DNA from: Aliiroseovarius marinus | Lineage (GTDB): Bacteria > Pseudomonadota > Alphaproteobacteria > Rhodobacterales > Rhodobacteraceae | Length of the DNA: 64,000 nucleotides | Reading direction: 5' to 3' | NCBI RefSeq assembly: GCF_004360145.1 | Contig: NZ_ML178716.1 | Span: 62,001 to 126,000 of the forward strand | Made by a program: the position numbers and the translations under genes | In this document: positions 28,393 to 37,403 of the stretch, piece by piece | Layout of the letters: the number at the start of each line of letters is the position of its first letter | How positions within the stretch are numbered: position 1 is the first letter of the stretch | Notes under the pieces: model-generated | Databases searched by the model: none | Seen by the model: only the letters and a program-made list of their open reading frames with translations | Told to the model about the DNA's origin: nothing

Positions 28393-29796
28393 ATGGCAAC
28401 GCAGAAACTCTATGCCGGTGTAAAACTTAGGGAAATCCGGTCCCGCCTGAACCTGACCCAGAAAGCTTTTGCCGAAAAGCTGGGTGTCAGCCTGCCCTAT
28501 CTTAACCAGATGGAAAACAACAACCGCCCTGTGTCGACGGGCGTGGTGTTGGCGCTTGCACAAGAATTTGGCTTTGACGTGGCCGAACTGTCCACCGGCG
28601 ACGCGGAACGGCTGGTGACAGACATGCGCGAGGCCTTCGCGGACCCAGTGTTCTCGGACATCCCTCCGCTGGCAGATTTGCGATTGGCGGCGTCCAACGC
28701 CCCGGCCCTCGCCCATGCGCTTTTGGAACTGCATCGCGCCTACCGGCTGGGGCACGAGCGTCTGGCCTCGATGGATCAAGACATTGGCGCCGATGACACC
28801 CCAAACCAAGCAAGCCCGTGGGACGAGGTGCGCGACTTCTTCCATTACTGCGACAACTATATTGATGCGGTGGACCGCGCGGCCGAGCATTTTGCACAGA
28901 CCGGTAAAGCCCGTGGTTTGGATCAGGCCGCCATGGCTGAAACGGTGCTCAGCGACCGCGGCATCACCTTGATCCGCGAGGATGTGGACAAGGTGCGCAG
29001 CTATGACGTCGAGCGGAGGGAACTGACCCTGTCGACTCGCCCGCCACGCGCGACGCAGGAGTTCCAGCTCCTGATGCAGGTGGCACTTCTGACGCAAGAC
29101 GCGCTGCTAGAGGCCACGCTTGATTTCGCGCGTTTCCAGACAGACGAGGCCCGCGCCATCGCCAAGCTGGGGCTTGCCAACTACTTCGCGGGCGCGGCCC
29201 TTCTGCCCTATGAGCAGTTTCTCGCCGCCGCGCACGAGACCCGCCACGACCTTGAACGGCTGGCCGATCGCTTCGGCGCGTCGATCGAACAAATCGCCCA
29301 CCGTCTCTCCACTTTGCAACGCCCCGGATCGAAGGGCATTCCCTTCTTTTTCGTGCGTGTGGATCAGGCGGGCACCATCACCAAGCGCCACTCGGCCACG
29401 CGCCTACAGTTTGCCCGTTTCGGCGGCGCCTGTCCTCTGTGGAATGTGCACCAAGCCTTTGAAACGCCAGGACGTTTTCTGCGGCAGCTGGCGCAGACCC
29501 CGGATGGCGTGCGCTACTTCTGTCTGGCGCGAAACGTTACCAAATCCGGCGGCAGCTTTGACGCGCCCGTGCGCCGTTACGCCATCGGGCTGGGCTGCGA
29601 GGTAAAACACGCCGGCGCCTTGGTCTACGCAGATGATTTGGACGTCTCGAACGACGCCGCGTTTGAGCCCATCGGTATCTCGTGCCGGATCTGTGAACGT
29701 CAGCTGTGTCACCAACGCTCGGTTCCTCCCCTTGAACGCAAGTTGCAAGTCGACCCATATTCGCGCGGAACACTTCCGTACGAGATTACACGATGA
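28393..29796 (+). CDS. pccR: ScfR-family (PccR-like) transcriptional regulator
   Basis: The 467-residue protein starts with an XRE helix-turn-helix (residues about 7-61, LREIRSRLNLTQKAFAEKLGVSLPYLNQMEN), then an ImmA/IrrE-like region with an HExxH motif (HETRH, 281-285), and a C-terminal ScfR domain with CRICERQLCHQRSVPP. Short-chain fatty acyl-CoA regulators sense acyl-CoA; PccR of R. sphaeroides controls pccB. The in-frame extension to 28378 begins TTG/GTG; ATG 28393 is preferred, with GGTGAG before it. The stop overlaps the next ATG (ATGA). Confidence 0.9.
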   Translation: MATQKLYAGVKLREIRSRLNLTQKAFAEKLGVSLPYLNQMENNNRPVSTGVVLALAQEFGFDVAELSTGDAERLVTDMREAFADPVFSDIPPLADLRLAASNAPALAHALLELHRAYRLGHERLASMDQDIGADDTPNQASPWDEVRDFFHYCDNYIDAVDRAAEHFAQTGKARGLDQAAMAETVLSDRGITLIREDVDKVRSYDVERRELTLSTRPPRATQEFQLLMQVALLTQDALLEATLDFARFQTDEARAIAKLGLANYFAGAALLPYEQFLAAAHETRHDLERLADRFGASIEQIAHRLSTLQRPGSKGIPFFFVRVDQAGTITKRHSATRLQFARFGGACPLWNVHQAFETPGRFLRQLAQTPDGVRYFCLARNVTKSGGSFDAPVRRYAIGLGCEVKHAGALVYADDLDVSNDAAFEPIGISCRICERQLCHQRSVPPLERKLQVDPYSRGTLPYEITR

Positions 29797-30623
29797 ACAA
29801 GTTTCTCCTTCCGGTCTTGCTGGCCCTGACCGTTCTGGTCACCTCAGCCCCGCAACCTGCTCGCGCCGAGAGCCTTGCCACCACGGCCGAGCGCAAGGCT
29901 TTCTATCAGTTCAGCCCAAAACGCGTTGATCCGGCCCGCACAGACGAGCGCCTGTCAGAAGTCATCTATAAGGGGCTGGTACTGTGGGTCGGGAAACCCA
30001 AAAAGGGCAAGCCGACAGTGATGTACCTGCCTGGCTCTGGCAAGAACCTGCATGCGCGCGGACACAAGTTTCGCTGGTTCCTGAACCGAGGTTATGGCGT
30101 GGTCGCTATGGCCTATCCCGGAATGGGAGGCAGCAAAGGGCAACCCAGCCGTCAAAAAATCCAAAGCCTTGCGGATCAACTGTATCGAGACATTCCAAAG
30201 ATGACGGGAAGCAAGAAAATCATCCTGATGGGGGAAAGCCTTGGCACCGGTGTCGCGGTGGCAATTGCTGCTGGAAAACCCGGACACGCCAACCCGCCTT
30301 CCGCGATTATCCTGCAGGCACCCTATACCTCTTTGGTGGATCTGACTGCGGCCAAGAACCCCGCCCTGCTTCCTTTTGTTGCTGGTCGGACCGACCTGTG
30401 GCCGACCAAGAGATACATCCAGAATGTGAAAGCTCCGACCTTTATCATGCATGGGGAACGGGACAGAACTGTGCCGTTTCGCATGGGGAAGAGGCTGTAT
30501 CAGCTTTCGCCCGCCAAAAACAAAGTGCTGGCAGCCCGGGAAAAAGCTGGACACACATCAATTTGGCAGCAAAACGTGCTAACCCCACTACGCGAATGGC
30601 TGCAAGCCATTCATGGGAAATGA
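29793..30623 (+). CDS. Exported alpha/beta hydrolase
   Basis: The 276-residue product has a signal peptide (cleavage after ARA, about residue 25) and an alpha/beta hydrolase fold: the nucleophile elbow GESLGTG (Ser), the acid loop HGERDRTVPF (Asp) and the His in KAGHTSIW. It resembles the ABHD13/Bem46 type. The substrate is unknown and the enzyme is probably periplasmic. ATG 29793 overlaps the pccR-like stop, so it is cotranscribed with that regulator although no link to propionate is known. A hairpin terminator follows directly. Confidence 0.85.
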   Translation: MNKFLLPVLLALTVLVTSAPQPARAESLATTAERKAFYQFSPKRVDPARTDERLSEVIYKGLVLWVGKPKKGKPTVMYLPGSGKNLHARGHKFRWFLNRGYGVVAMAYPGMGGSKGQPSRQKIQSLADQLYRDIPKMTGSKKIILMGESLGTGVAVAIAAGKPGHANPPSAIILQAPYTSLVDLTAAKNPALLPFVAGRTDLWPTKRYIQNVKAPTFIMHGERDRTVPFRMGKRLYQLSPAKNKVLAAREKAGHTSIWQQNVLTPLREWLQAIHGK

Positions 30624-30625
30624 AA

Positions 30626-30650
30626 AAGGCCGGGCAATGCCCGGCCTTCT
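30626..30650. terminator. Bidirectional terminator
   Basis: AAGGCCGGGC (30626-30635) pairs with GCCCGGCCTT (30639-30648). The minus strand has TTTTT after the stem (for the DUF465 gene); the plus side has a weaker TTCT (for the hydrolase). Confidence 0.8.
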
Positions 30651-30670
30651 GTCCCTCGTGACGCTGGCGC

Positions 30671-30910
30671 TTACGCGGCCGACAGCATCCGATAAATCTC
30701 GTCTTTCAAAGCTGCGCGTTTTTTGCGCATGTCTTCTTCGTTGAACTGGTCAGTCGGCTCAACATTGGTTTCCGCACGGTGAATCGCACGGTTCACCTCG
30801 TGATACTCGTCCGCCAGCTTCGAGAAATGCGCATCCGACTGCTTCAGCTCGCTCATCTTCTCAGCGTATTCCGGGAATTCCTCGCCGAGTTCATGCGGGG
30901 TATGTGACAT
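30671..30910 (-). CDS. DUF465 (YdcH-like) small protein
   Basis: The 79-residue, charged and helical product has the family pattern (DAHFSKLADEYHEVNRAIHRAE, then DMRKKRAALKDEIYRML). Function unknown. AAGGAGA precedes ATG 30910, and a terminator follows the stop. It is 82 bp from the end of betA on the same strand and only distantly similar to the DUF465 protein at 1957. Confidence 0.85.
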   Translation of the reverse strand: MSHTPHELGEEFPEYAEKMSELKQSDAHFSKLADEYHEVNRAIHRAETNVEPTDQFNEEDMRKKRAALKDEIYRMLSAA

Positions 30911-30992
30911 TCGCGTGTCTCCTTCGTCTAAAGTCAGAGGGAGTTTGCGTCCGGCAAACGCCCCCCGCTTTGACAGGGATCAAATCACACGT

Positions 30993-32648
30993 TCATCGTT
31001 GCGAATTTTGCCAATCCGGATGGATCCACGGCTCGTCATTTGCAGACGGCAGACGGCGGCCCAGAATGTGGTCAGATGCCTTTTCGCCCACCATGATCGA
31101 CGGCCCGTTCAGGTTGCCATTCGTGATGCGCGGGAAGGTCGAACTGTCGGCGACACGCAGCCCGTCCACGCCGATCACCCGCATCTCGGGATCGACCACG
31201 GCCATCGGGTCATCCGCGCGCCCGATTTTACAGGTCCCGCAGGGGTGATAGGCGCTTTCGGCGTGTTCACGAATGAAGCTGTCAATCTCGTCATCCGTTT
31301 GCAGCGCATTGCCCGGTTGGATTTCGAACTTCACGAAAGGCTCGAACGCGGGCTGCGAGAAGATCTCGCGTGTCAGGCGGATACAGGTGCGGAAGTCTTC
31401 CCAGTCCTGCTCGGTCGACATGTAATTAAAGAAGATGCGCGGCGCATCTTTCGGGTCGGCCGATTTCAGCGTGATTTCCCCGCGCGAGGGCGACCGCATC
31501 GGGCCGGTATGGGCTTGGAACCCGTGGCCTTCCGCCGCCGCCTGCCCGTCATAGCGCACGGCAATCGGCAGGAAGTGATACTGGATATCGGGGTATTCCA
31601 CGCCCGCCTTCGAGCGGATGAAGGCGGCACTTTCGAACTGGTTCGACGCACCAAGGCCCGTCTTGGTGAACAACCACTGCGCGCCCAGAATACCCTTCCA
31701 GATAAGGTTCCAGTACCGATACAGCGTGATCGGCTGTTTCGAGGCATATTGCATATAGACTTCAAGGTGGTCCTGCAGGTTCTGCCCCACCCCGGGACGG
31801 TCGGCCACGACCTCGATCCCGTGTTCTTTCAGATGCGCCGCGGGTCCAATCCCCGACAACATCAGAAGCTTCGGCGAGTTGATCGAGCTGGCCGCAATGA
31901 TCACCTCGGCCTCGGCGCGGATCGCTTCGATCTTGCCGCCGCGCTCGACTTCAACGCCAACCGCACGACCATCTTCGATGACCACCTTGCGGGCGAAGGC
32001 GCGGATGAGTTCGCAATTCTCGCGCTGCAGAGCAGGCTTCAGATAGGCATTCGCCGCCGACCAGCGACGGCCCTGCCAGACGGTCTGCTCCATCGGGCCG
32101 AAGCCTTCCTGTTTCTGGCCGTTATAGTCGTCGGTGACTTCGTATCCGGCCTGTTTCCCAGCCTCGACAAAGGCGTGGAACAGGGGGTTCTTCCGCGGGC
32201 CGCGGGTCACATGCAGCGGACCATCCTTGCCGCGCCAATCTGGGTCACCGCCATGGCCGCTGTCATGCCAGCTTTCCTGCCGTTTGAAGTACGGCAGCAC
32301 GTCGGCATAGGACCAACCATCCGCGCCTTGTTCGGCCCAATGATCAAAGTCCTTCGCGTGGCCGCGCACATAAACCATCCCGTTGATCGAGCTGGACCCA
32401 CCAACAACCTTGCCGCGCGGGGTCACCAGCGTGCGGTTGTCCAGATGCGGCTCGGGCTCGGTCTGGAAGCCCCAATCATAGGTCTTCATGTTCATCGGAT
32501 AGCTCAGCGCCGCCGGCATCTGAATGAACGGCCCGGCATCGGTGCCGCCGTGTTCAATCACCAGAACCCGCTTGCCTGCTTCCGCCAGCCGATACGCCAT
32601 TGCGCATCCTGCGCTGCCAGCGCCAACGATGATATATTCTGCTTGCAT
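30993..32648 (-). CDS. betA: Choline dehydrogenase
   Basis: This 551-residue GMC oxidoreductase starts with the FAD loop ([10 protein letters not shown], residues 6-15) and has [18 protein letters not shown], the [18 protein letters not shown] signature and the catalytic region [11 protein letters not shown] with [15 protein letters not shown] near the end. It oxidises choline to betaine aldehyde and can take it on to betaine. It is membrane-associated in other bacteria. betC ends 22 bp upstream. The aldehyde dehydrogenase gene betB, often adjacent, is missing here. Confidence 0.96.
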   Translation of the reverse strand: MQAEYIIVGAGSAGCAMAYRLAEAGKRVLVIEHGGTDAGPFIQMPAALSYPMNMKTYDWGFQTEPEPHLDNRTLVTPRGKVVGGSSSINGMVYVRGHAKDFDHWAEQGADGWSYADVLPYFKRQESWHDSGHGGDPDWRGKDGPLHVTRGPRKNPLFHAFVEAGKQAGYEVTDDYNGQKQEGFGPMEQTVWQGRRWSAANAYLKPALQRENCELIRAFARKVVIEDGRAVGVEVERGGKIEAIRAEAEVIIAASSINSPKLLMLSGIGPAAHLKEHGIEVVADRPGVGQNLQDHLEVYMQYASKQPITLYRYWNLIWKGILGAQWLFTKTGLGASNQFESAAFIRSKAGVEYPDIQYHFLPIAVRYDGQAAAEGHGFQAHTGPMRSPSRGEITLKSADPKDAPRIFFNYMSTEQDWEDFRTCIRLTREIFSQPAFEPFVKFEIQPGNALQTDDEIDSFIREHAESAYHPCGTCKIGRADDPMAVVDPEMRVIGVDGLRVADSSTFPRITNGNLNGPSIMVGEKASDHILGRRLPSANDEPWIHPDWQNSQR

Positions 32649-32670
32649 TTTTTTTCCGTCAGATCAGGGG

Positions 32671-34179
32671 TTACTCGCCACGGGGGAAGCGAGCGTTTTC
32701 TTCAACATTGTCGAGGTTCATGTGGTTGCGCATGTAGCGTTCCGAGGCTTTGCGCAGCGGCTGGTAATCCCACGGGAAATACGCGCCGTTGCGCAGCGCT
32801 TCATAGACCACCCAGCGGCGGGCCTGGCTTTCGCGGACCTCGTTGTCATAGGCGCCCAGATCCCAGCGCGCTTCCGACTTCGCCCGCAGCGAATTCAGCG
32901 TGCCTTCATGCGCCGGATCGTCGGCCAGATTGACCAGCTCGTGCGGGTCAGCCTCCAGATCAAACAGCTGATCAGGGTCCAGCGCGCAGCGGTTATACTT
33001 CCACTTGCCATAGCGCAGCGACACGAGCGGCGCATAGGACGCCTCTGCCGCGTATTCCATCGCGACGGGGCTGGTGCGCTCGGCACCATTCGCCAGAGCC
33101 ACAAGGCTTTCCCCATCGACCCAAGGCTTCACCTCATCCAGCGAAATCCCTGCCAATTCAGCGAGCGTCGGCGTCACATCCATGGTCGAGACAGGCGCCT
33201 CGATCAGGCCCGGCTCCATCCCCGGGGCCGAGATCATCAGCGGCACACGGGCCGAACCTTCGTAGAAGTTCATTTTGAACCACAAACCACGCTCGCCCAG
33301 CATGTCGCCGTGATCGGACACGAACATGATGATCGCTTCTTGCCGGGTGCTTTCAAGGATATCCAGCATCTCGCCAACCTTGTCGTCCAGATACGAGATA
33401 TTGGCGAAATAGGCGCGGCGCGAGCGGCGGATGTCTTCTTCTGTAATGTCGAAGTTACGCCAGTCATTGGCGTCGAAAATCCGTTTTGCGTGCGGGTCAT
33501 GATCTTCATAGTCCCACGCCGGAACCTCGGGCAGCAGGTGTTCGCAATCCTCGTAAAGATCCCAGTATTTGCGACGCGCCACATAGGGGTCATGCGGGTG
33601 GGTGAAGCTGACGGTCAGGCACCACGGGCGTTCGTCATGGCCGCGCGCCAGATCATAGAGCTTGGCGCAGGCGTTGTAGGCAACCTCGTCATCATACTCC
33701 ATCTGGTTCGAAATCTCGGCAACCCCTGCCCCGGTCACGGACCCCATGTTGTGATACCACCAGTCGATCCGTTCACCGGGTTTGCGATAGTCCGGCGTCC
33801 ATCCAAAATCGGCGGGGTAGATATCGGTGGTCAGACGTTCCTCGAACCCGTGCATCTGGTCGGGGCCGACAAAGTGCATCTTGCCCGAGAGCGCGGTTTG
33901 ATAGCCCGCGCGGCGCAGGTGGTGGGCGTAGGTCGGAATGTCCGAGGCGAACTCGGCCGCATTGTCATAAACCTTGGTGCGGCGCGGCAGCAGACCCGAC
34001 ATAAAGCTGGCGCGACCCGGCGCACAGAGCGGGCTGGCGGTATAGGTATTTTGAAACCGCACCGAACGCGCGGCCAGTTTTTTCAGATTCGGCGCATGCA
34101 ACCACTCGGCCGGGCCATCCGGGAACAGCGTGCCGTTCAGCTGATCCACCATAATGATCAGGATGTTCGGTTTCGTCAT
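32671..34179 (-). CDS. betC: Choline-O-sulfatase
   Basis: The 502-residue type I sulfatase has the formylglycine site C52-A-P-G-R56 (SPLCAPGRASFMSG), the metal-binding start (ILIIMVDQLNG) and FVSDHGDMLGERGLW. It releases choline and sulfate from choline-O-sulfate, an osmolyte and sulfur source. The C-terminal block typical of choline sulfatases (YFPWDYQPLRKASERYMRNHM) supports the assignment. The Cys must be converted to formylglycine by a separate enzyme not found here. ATG 34179 overlaps the betI stop (ATGA). Confidence 0.95.
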   Translation of the reverse strand: MTKPNILIIMVDQLNGTLFPDGPAEWLHAPNLKKLAARSVRFQNTYTASPLCAPGRASFMSGLLPRRTKVYDNAAEFASDIPTYAHHLRRAGYQTALSGKMHFVGPDQMHGFEERLTTDIYPADFGWTPDYRKPGERIDWWYHNMGSVTGAGVAEISNQMEYDDEVAYNACAKLYDLARGHDERPWCLTVSFTHPHDPYVARRKYWDLYEDCEHLLPEVPAWDYEDHDPHAKRIFDANDWRNFDITEEDIRRSRRAYFANISYLDDKVGEMLDILESTRQEAIIMFVSDHGDMLGERGLWFKMNFYEGSARVPLMISAPGMEPGLIEAPVSTMDVTPTLAELAGISLDEVKPWVDGESLVALANGAERTSPVAMEYAAEASYAPLVSLRYGKWKYNRCALDPDQLFDLEADPHELVNLADDPAHEGTLNSLRAKSEARWDLGAYDNEVRESQARRWVVYEALRNGAYFPWDYQPLRKASERYMRNHMNLDNVEENARFPRGE

Positions 34180-34757
34180 GCGTGTTTCTCCAAAATGACA
34201 TCCAGACAGGCCAGAACGCGGTCACAGGCGCGTTTGCCGCTTGGGGTTTCTTCGCGAAGAGCGTGGCGGATATAGAGCCCGTCGATCATCGCGGCGAGCG
34301 TATCCGCCACCTCGTGCGCGTCCTCGCCCACCAAGGGGCGCAGATCGTAGACGAGGTTGGAATGCAGCCGGTGCTGATAGACGCGCAGAAGCCGCCGCGC
34401 ACCGTCATTGCTTTGAGACATCACGTAAAAATTAAGCCAGGCGCTGATGACTTCGGGACGGAAGTTGCCAGCTTCAAAGTTCGCGCGAATGATCGCCTCA
34501 ACCCGGTCACGTGGGGTCTTGGCGCCCAACACGGCAGCACGCACCTGCGCGCCATAGACCGATAGGATGTGACGCATCGCGGCCAGAAAGATCTGATCCT
34601 TCCCGCCGAAATAGTGATGCGCCAAGGCGCTGGATACGCCCGCGCGCTTGGCGATCTGCGTTACGGTCACATCAAGGCTTCCAGCGCGGCCGATCTCGTC
34701 GATCGTGGCCTGCACCAGTGCGCCTTTCCGAATGGGTTCCATCCCCAGCTTTGGCAT
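34176..34757 (-). CDS. betI: BetI, TetR-family choline-responsive repressor
   Basis: The 193-residue repressor opens with MPKLGMEPIRKGALVQATIDEIG, the usual BetI N-terminus, followed by the helix-turn-helix (VTVTQIAKRAGVSSALAHHYFGGKDQIF, about 31-58). BetI represses the bet genes, and choline relieves it. GGAGAGG precedes ATG 34757; the frame to 34913 extends into the intergenic region and is not used. It is the first gene of betI-betC-betA. A perfect palindrome (34798-34811) lies between it and divergent choX. Confidence 0.95.
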   Translation of the reverse strand: MPKLGMEPIRKGALVQATIDEIGRAGSLDVTVTQIAKRAGVSSALAHHYFGGKDQIFLAAMRHILSVYGAQVRAAVLGAKTPRDRVEAIIRANFEAGNFRPEVISAWLNFYVMSQSNDGARRLLRVYQHRLHSNLVYDLRPLVGEDAHEVADTLAAMIDGLYIRHALREETPSGKRACDRVLACLDVILEKHA

Positions 34758-34797
34758 ATGCCTCTCCGATTTGCGTACATCAGGGTTGCTTTTTTTA

Positions 34798-34811
34798 ATT
34801 GACTCGTCAAT
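34798..34811. promoter_or_regulatory. Candidate BetI operator
   Basis: ATTGAC-TC-GTCAAT is a perfect palindrome with a 2-bp centre, in an AT-rich tract 40 bp before betI and 131 bp before choX. Its half site ATTGAC resembles the core of BetI-binding sites, and it may control both sides. Confidence 0.65.
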
Positions 34812-34942
34812 CAATAAAAAGCACCGTCTGCACCAATGAAGCCGGTTCCACCCTTTCGCTACCTGCGTTAGGGTCACGTCGAGAGGTCTGCATGCGCAGG
34901 CCCCGGCCAACAAAAACCGCCCAAAAAACAGGGAGCGAACAT

Positions 34943-35875
34943 ATGAAACTTAAATCCACACTTTCCGCCATCGCGTTGTCGGCTGTTGCCACCACCGCGT
35001 TTGCTGACGGCCACTGTGACGAAGTAACCTTCTCGGACGTTGGCTGGACCGACATCACCGCCACCACCGCAGCCACCACCGTTGTGCTTGAGGCTCTGGG
35101 CTATGAGACCGACATCAAGGTTCTGTCGGTGCCGGTAACCTACACCTCGCTGGCCGAAGGCGACGTTGACGTATTCCTGGGCAACTGGATGCCCACCATG
35201 GAAGCCGACATCGCGCCCTACCGTGAAGCAGGCACCGTCGACACCGTGCGCACCAACCTGGAAGGCGCCAAGTACACGCTGGCCGTGAACAAAGCCGCTG
35301 CTGATCTGGGCATCAAGGATTTCGCTGACATCGCCGCCCAAGCGGACGCGCTGGAAGGCAAAATCTACGGCATCGAGCCGGGCAATGACGGCAACCGCCT
35401 GATCCAGTCGATGATCGACGGCAACGCCTTTGGTCTTGAAGGCTTTGAGGTTGCTGAAAGCTCGGAACAGGGCATGCTGGCGCAGGTGGCCCGCGCTGAC
35501 AAGAAGGGCGAACCGATCGTCTTCCTTGGCTGGGAACCCCACCCGATGAACGCCAACTTCGAGATGTCCTATCTGACCGGCGGCGACGACTTCTTCGGCC
35601 CGAACCTGGGTGGTGCCGTGGTCGACACCAACACTCGTGCAGGATATGTGACCGAGTGCGCCAACACTGGTAAGCTGTTGCAAAACCTCAGCTTCTCGCT
35701 GGCAATGGAAAACGAGATCATGGGCGCCATCCTGAATGACGGCCAAGATCCCGCTGACGCTGCGAAAGCATGGCTGGCTGCCAACCCCGATGCCTTCATG
35801 GCATGGCTGGACGGCGTAACCACCAAAGACGGTGGCGATGCTGTGGCCGCTGTCAAAGCCTCGCTGGGCATGTAA
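34943..35875 (+). CDS. choX: Choline ABC transporter substrate-binding protein
   Basis: The 310-residue product has a signal peptide (MKLKSTLSAIALSAVATTAFA, cleavage at 21) and an OpuAC-type binding domain with the pattern VTFSDVGWTDITATTAATTVVLEALGY and FLGWEPHPMNANFEM, as in choline-specific ChoX. It delivers choline in the periplasm to ChoW/ChoV. GGGAGCG precedes ATG 34943; the frame upstream to 34799 lies over the operator and is not used. A strong hairpin terminator (35892) follows before the rest of the operon. Confidence 0.93.
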   Translation: MKLKSTLSAIALSAVATTAFADGHCDEVTFSDVGWTDITATTAATTVVLEALGYETDIKVLSVPVTYTSLAEGDVDVFLGNWMPTMEADIAPYREAGTVDTVRTNLEGAKYTLAVNKAAADLGIKDFADIAAQADALEGKIYGIEPGNDGNRLIQSMIDGNAFGLEGFEVAESSEQGMLAQVARADKKGEPIVFLGWEPHPMNANFEMSYLTGGDDFFGPNLGGAVVDTNTRAGYVTECANTGKLLQNLSFSLAMENEIMGAILNDGQDPADAAKAWLAANPDAFMAWLDGVTTKDGGDAVAAVKASLGM

Positions 35876-35891
35876 ACCCAACACAATTTGG

Positions 35892-35925
35892 AACGCGCCG
35901 GGGATCCCTCCGGCGCGTTTCGTTT
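35892..35925 (+). terminator. Hairpin terminator inside the cho operon
   Basis: AACGCGCCGG (35892-35901) pairs perfectly with CCGGCGCGTT (35910-35919), loop 8 nt, followed by TCGTTT. Lying between choX and lysE, it should allow only part of the transcripts to continue. Confidence 0.7.
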
Positions 35926-35946
35926 AGGCATCCCAAAGACCCTGAC

Positions 35947-36561
35947 ATGACACTTGCCACCCTTGCCCTTTTCATCCCGGCCTGCTTCGCGCTGAACATC
36001 GCGCCGGGGCCCAACAACGTGCTGGCGTTTTCGAACGGCGCACGGCGCGGGCTTTTGGTGGGACTCGCTGGTGGCATGGGCCGTATGCTGCCCTTTGCGG
36101 CGATGATCCTGCTGGTGGGCATTGGTCTAGGCGCCGTATTGGCGGCCTCGGAAACCGCATTCAACGCGGTGAAATACGCGGGCGCTGCCTATCTGATCTA
36201 TGTCGGATGGCGAATGTGGCGCGCAAAACCGCAGGCCGAAACCTTCGCCCAGTCGGACGAGCCTGTCCGGGCCCTCATCCGCCGAGACTTCCTAATCGCC
36301 ATCGGCAACCCAAAAGCCGTCGCGATCTTCACAGCTTTCTTCCCGCAATTCACCGATCTTGCCCAACCACTCGCCCCGCAATACGCGCTGCTTGGCGGGC
36401 TGTTTCTGGTGCTCGAGTGCTTTGCGGTCGCGCTGTACGCGGGGTTTGGCGCAGGCTTCCAAGGCCTTTTGACCCCGCACCGCCTGCATACCCTGAACAA
36501 GGGTGTCGGCGGGTTCCTGATCTTCTCTGGCCTTGCCCTGGCCCTAAATGAAAGGCACTGA
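35947..36561 (+). CDS. LysE/RhtB family exporter
   Basis: The 204-residue protein has the LysE-family start (LFIPACFALNIAPGPNNVLAFSNGARRG), six predicted membrane segments and the RRDFLIAIGNPKAVAIFTAFFPQF block. Members export amino acids or derivatives. Its place between choX and choW suggests it may move a choline-related solute or relieve osmotic load, but that is only inference. ATG 35947 lies 21 nt after the terminator's T-run; choW begins 3 nt after its stop. Confidence 0.87.
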   Translation: MTLATLALFIPACFALNIAPGPNNVLAFSNGARRGLLVGLAGGMGRMLPFAAMILLVGIGLGAVLAASETAFNAVKYAGAAYLIYVGWRMWRAKPQAETFAQSDEPVRALIRRDFLIAIGNPKAVAIFTAFFPQFTDLAQPLAPQYALLGGLFLVLECFAVALYAGFGAGFQGLLTPHRLHTLNKGVGGFLIFSGLALALNERH

Positions 36562-36564
36562 CAC

Positions 36565-37401
36565 GTGGACTGGCTGACAGACTCCAAAATTCCGGTCGGC
36601 AAAACCATCTCGAATGGGTTTGACTGGCTGACCGATGCATTTGGCCCCTTCTTTGACTTTGTCGATGATGTCCTGAGCGATGGGATCGACGGGTTCCTGT
36701 GGCTCTTGCAATACCCGCCTGCGCTGGTGATCGTCGCGCTTCTGGGCGCGTTGACCTATTACATCCAACGCAGTTGGGGGCGCGTCGCCGTCGTCGTTCT
36801 TTGCTTCCTCTATGTGCTGAACCAAGGATATTGGGAGGAAACCACAGAAAGTCTGACCCTGATCGTCTTCTCGGTCCTGTTCTGTATGGGCGTTGGCGTG
36901 CCCATCGGCATCTACGCCGCGCACCGTCCGCGCTTTTTCCAAGCGATCTTGCCGGTTCTGGACATGATGCAAACCATCCCAACCTTCGTCTACCTGATCC
37001 CGATGATCGTACTGTTTGGCATCGGCATGGTGCCGGGCCTTGTGGCGACCTTCATCTTCGTACTCCCCGCCCCAATCCGCCTGACCCAACTGGGCGTTAG
37101 CCAAGTGCCAACTGCGCTAACCGAAGCAGGGCAAGCCTTTGGTGCAACCCGGATGCAAACCCTGTGGAAGATCGAGCTGCCCTCGGCCTTCCCGCAGATC
37201 ATGACCGGTCTGAACCAGACCATCATGTTGTCGCTGTCGATGGTTGTTATCGCGGCCCTGGTTGGCGCCGACGGCCTTGGTGTGCCGGTGGTACGCGCCC
37301 TGAATACGGTGAACGCATCGCTAGGCTTTGAAAGCGGCTTGGTCATCGTGGCGGTCGCCATCGCCCTTGACCGAATGCTGCGCGTAGAACGGGAGGCGTA
37401 A
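36565..37401 (+). CDS. choW: Choline ABC transporter permease
   Basis: The 278-residue permease has about six membrane segments and the EAA loop (TEAGQAFGATRMQTLWKIELPSAFPQIMTGLNQ, about 190-222) that contacts the ATPase. The N-terminal region (IPVGKTISNGFDWLTDAFGPFFD) is typical of ProW/ChoW proteins. The start codon is GTG at 36565, 3 nt after the lysE stop; no ATG fits. choV follows after 2 nt. Confidence 0.93.
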   Translation: MDWLTDSKIPVGKTISNGFDWLTDAFGPFFDFVDDVLSDGIDGFLWLLQYPPALVIVALLGALTYYIQRSWGRVAVVVLCFLYVLNQGYWEETTESLTLIVFSVLFCMGVGVPIGIYAAHRPRFFQAILPVLDMMQTIPTFVYLIPMIVLFGIGMVPGLVATFIFVLPAPIRLTQLGVSQVPTALTEAGQAFGATRMQTLWKIELPSAFPQIMTGLNQTIMLSLSMVVIAALVGADGLGVPVVRALNTVNASLGFESGLVIVAVAIALDRMLRVEREA

Positions 37402-37403
37402 TC

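Noticed and set aside
30915-34275. Two long plus-strand open frames opposite betA and betC
   Set aside because: Both mirror well-supported genes and have no recognisable domain or ribosome-binding site.
34799-34942. N-terminal extension of choX to 34799
   Set aside because: It runs over the BetI-type operator and precedes a perfect signal peptide at 34943.
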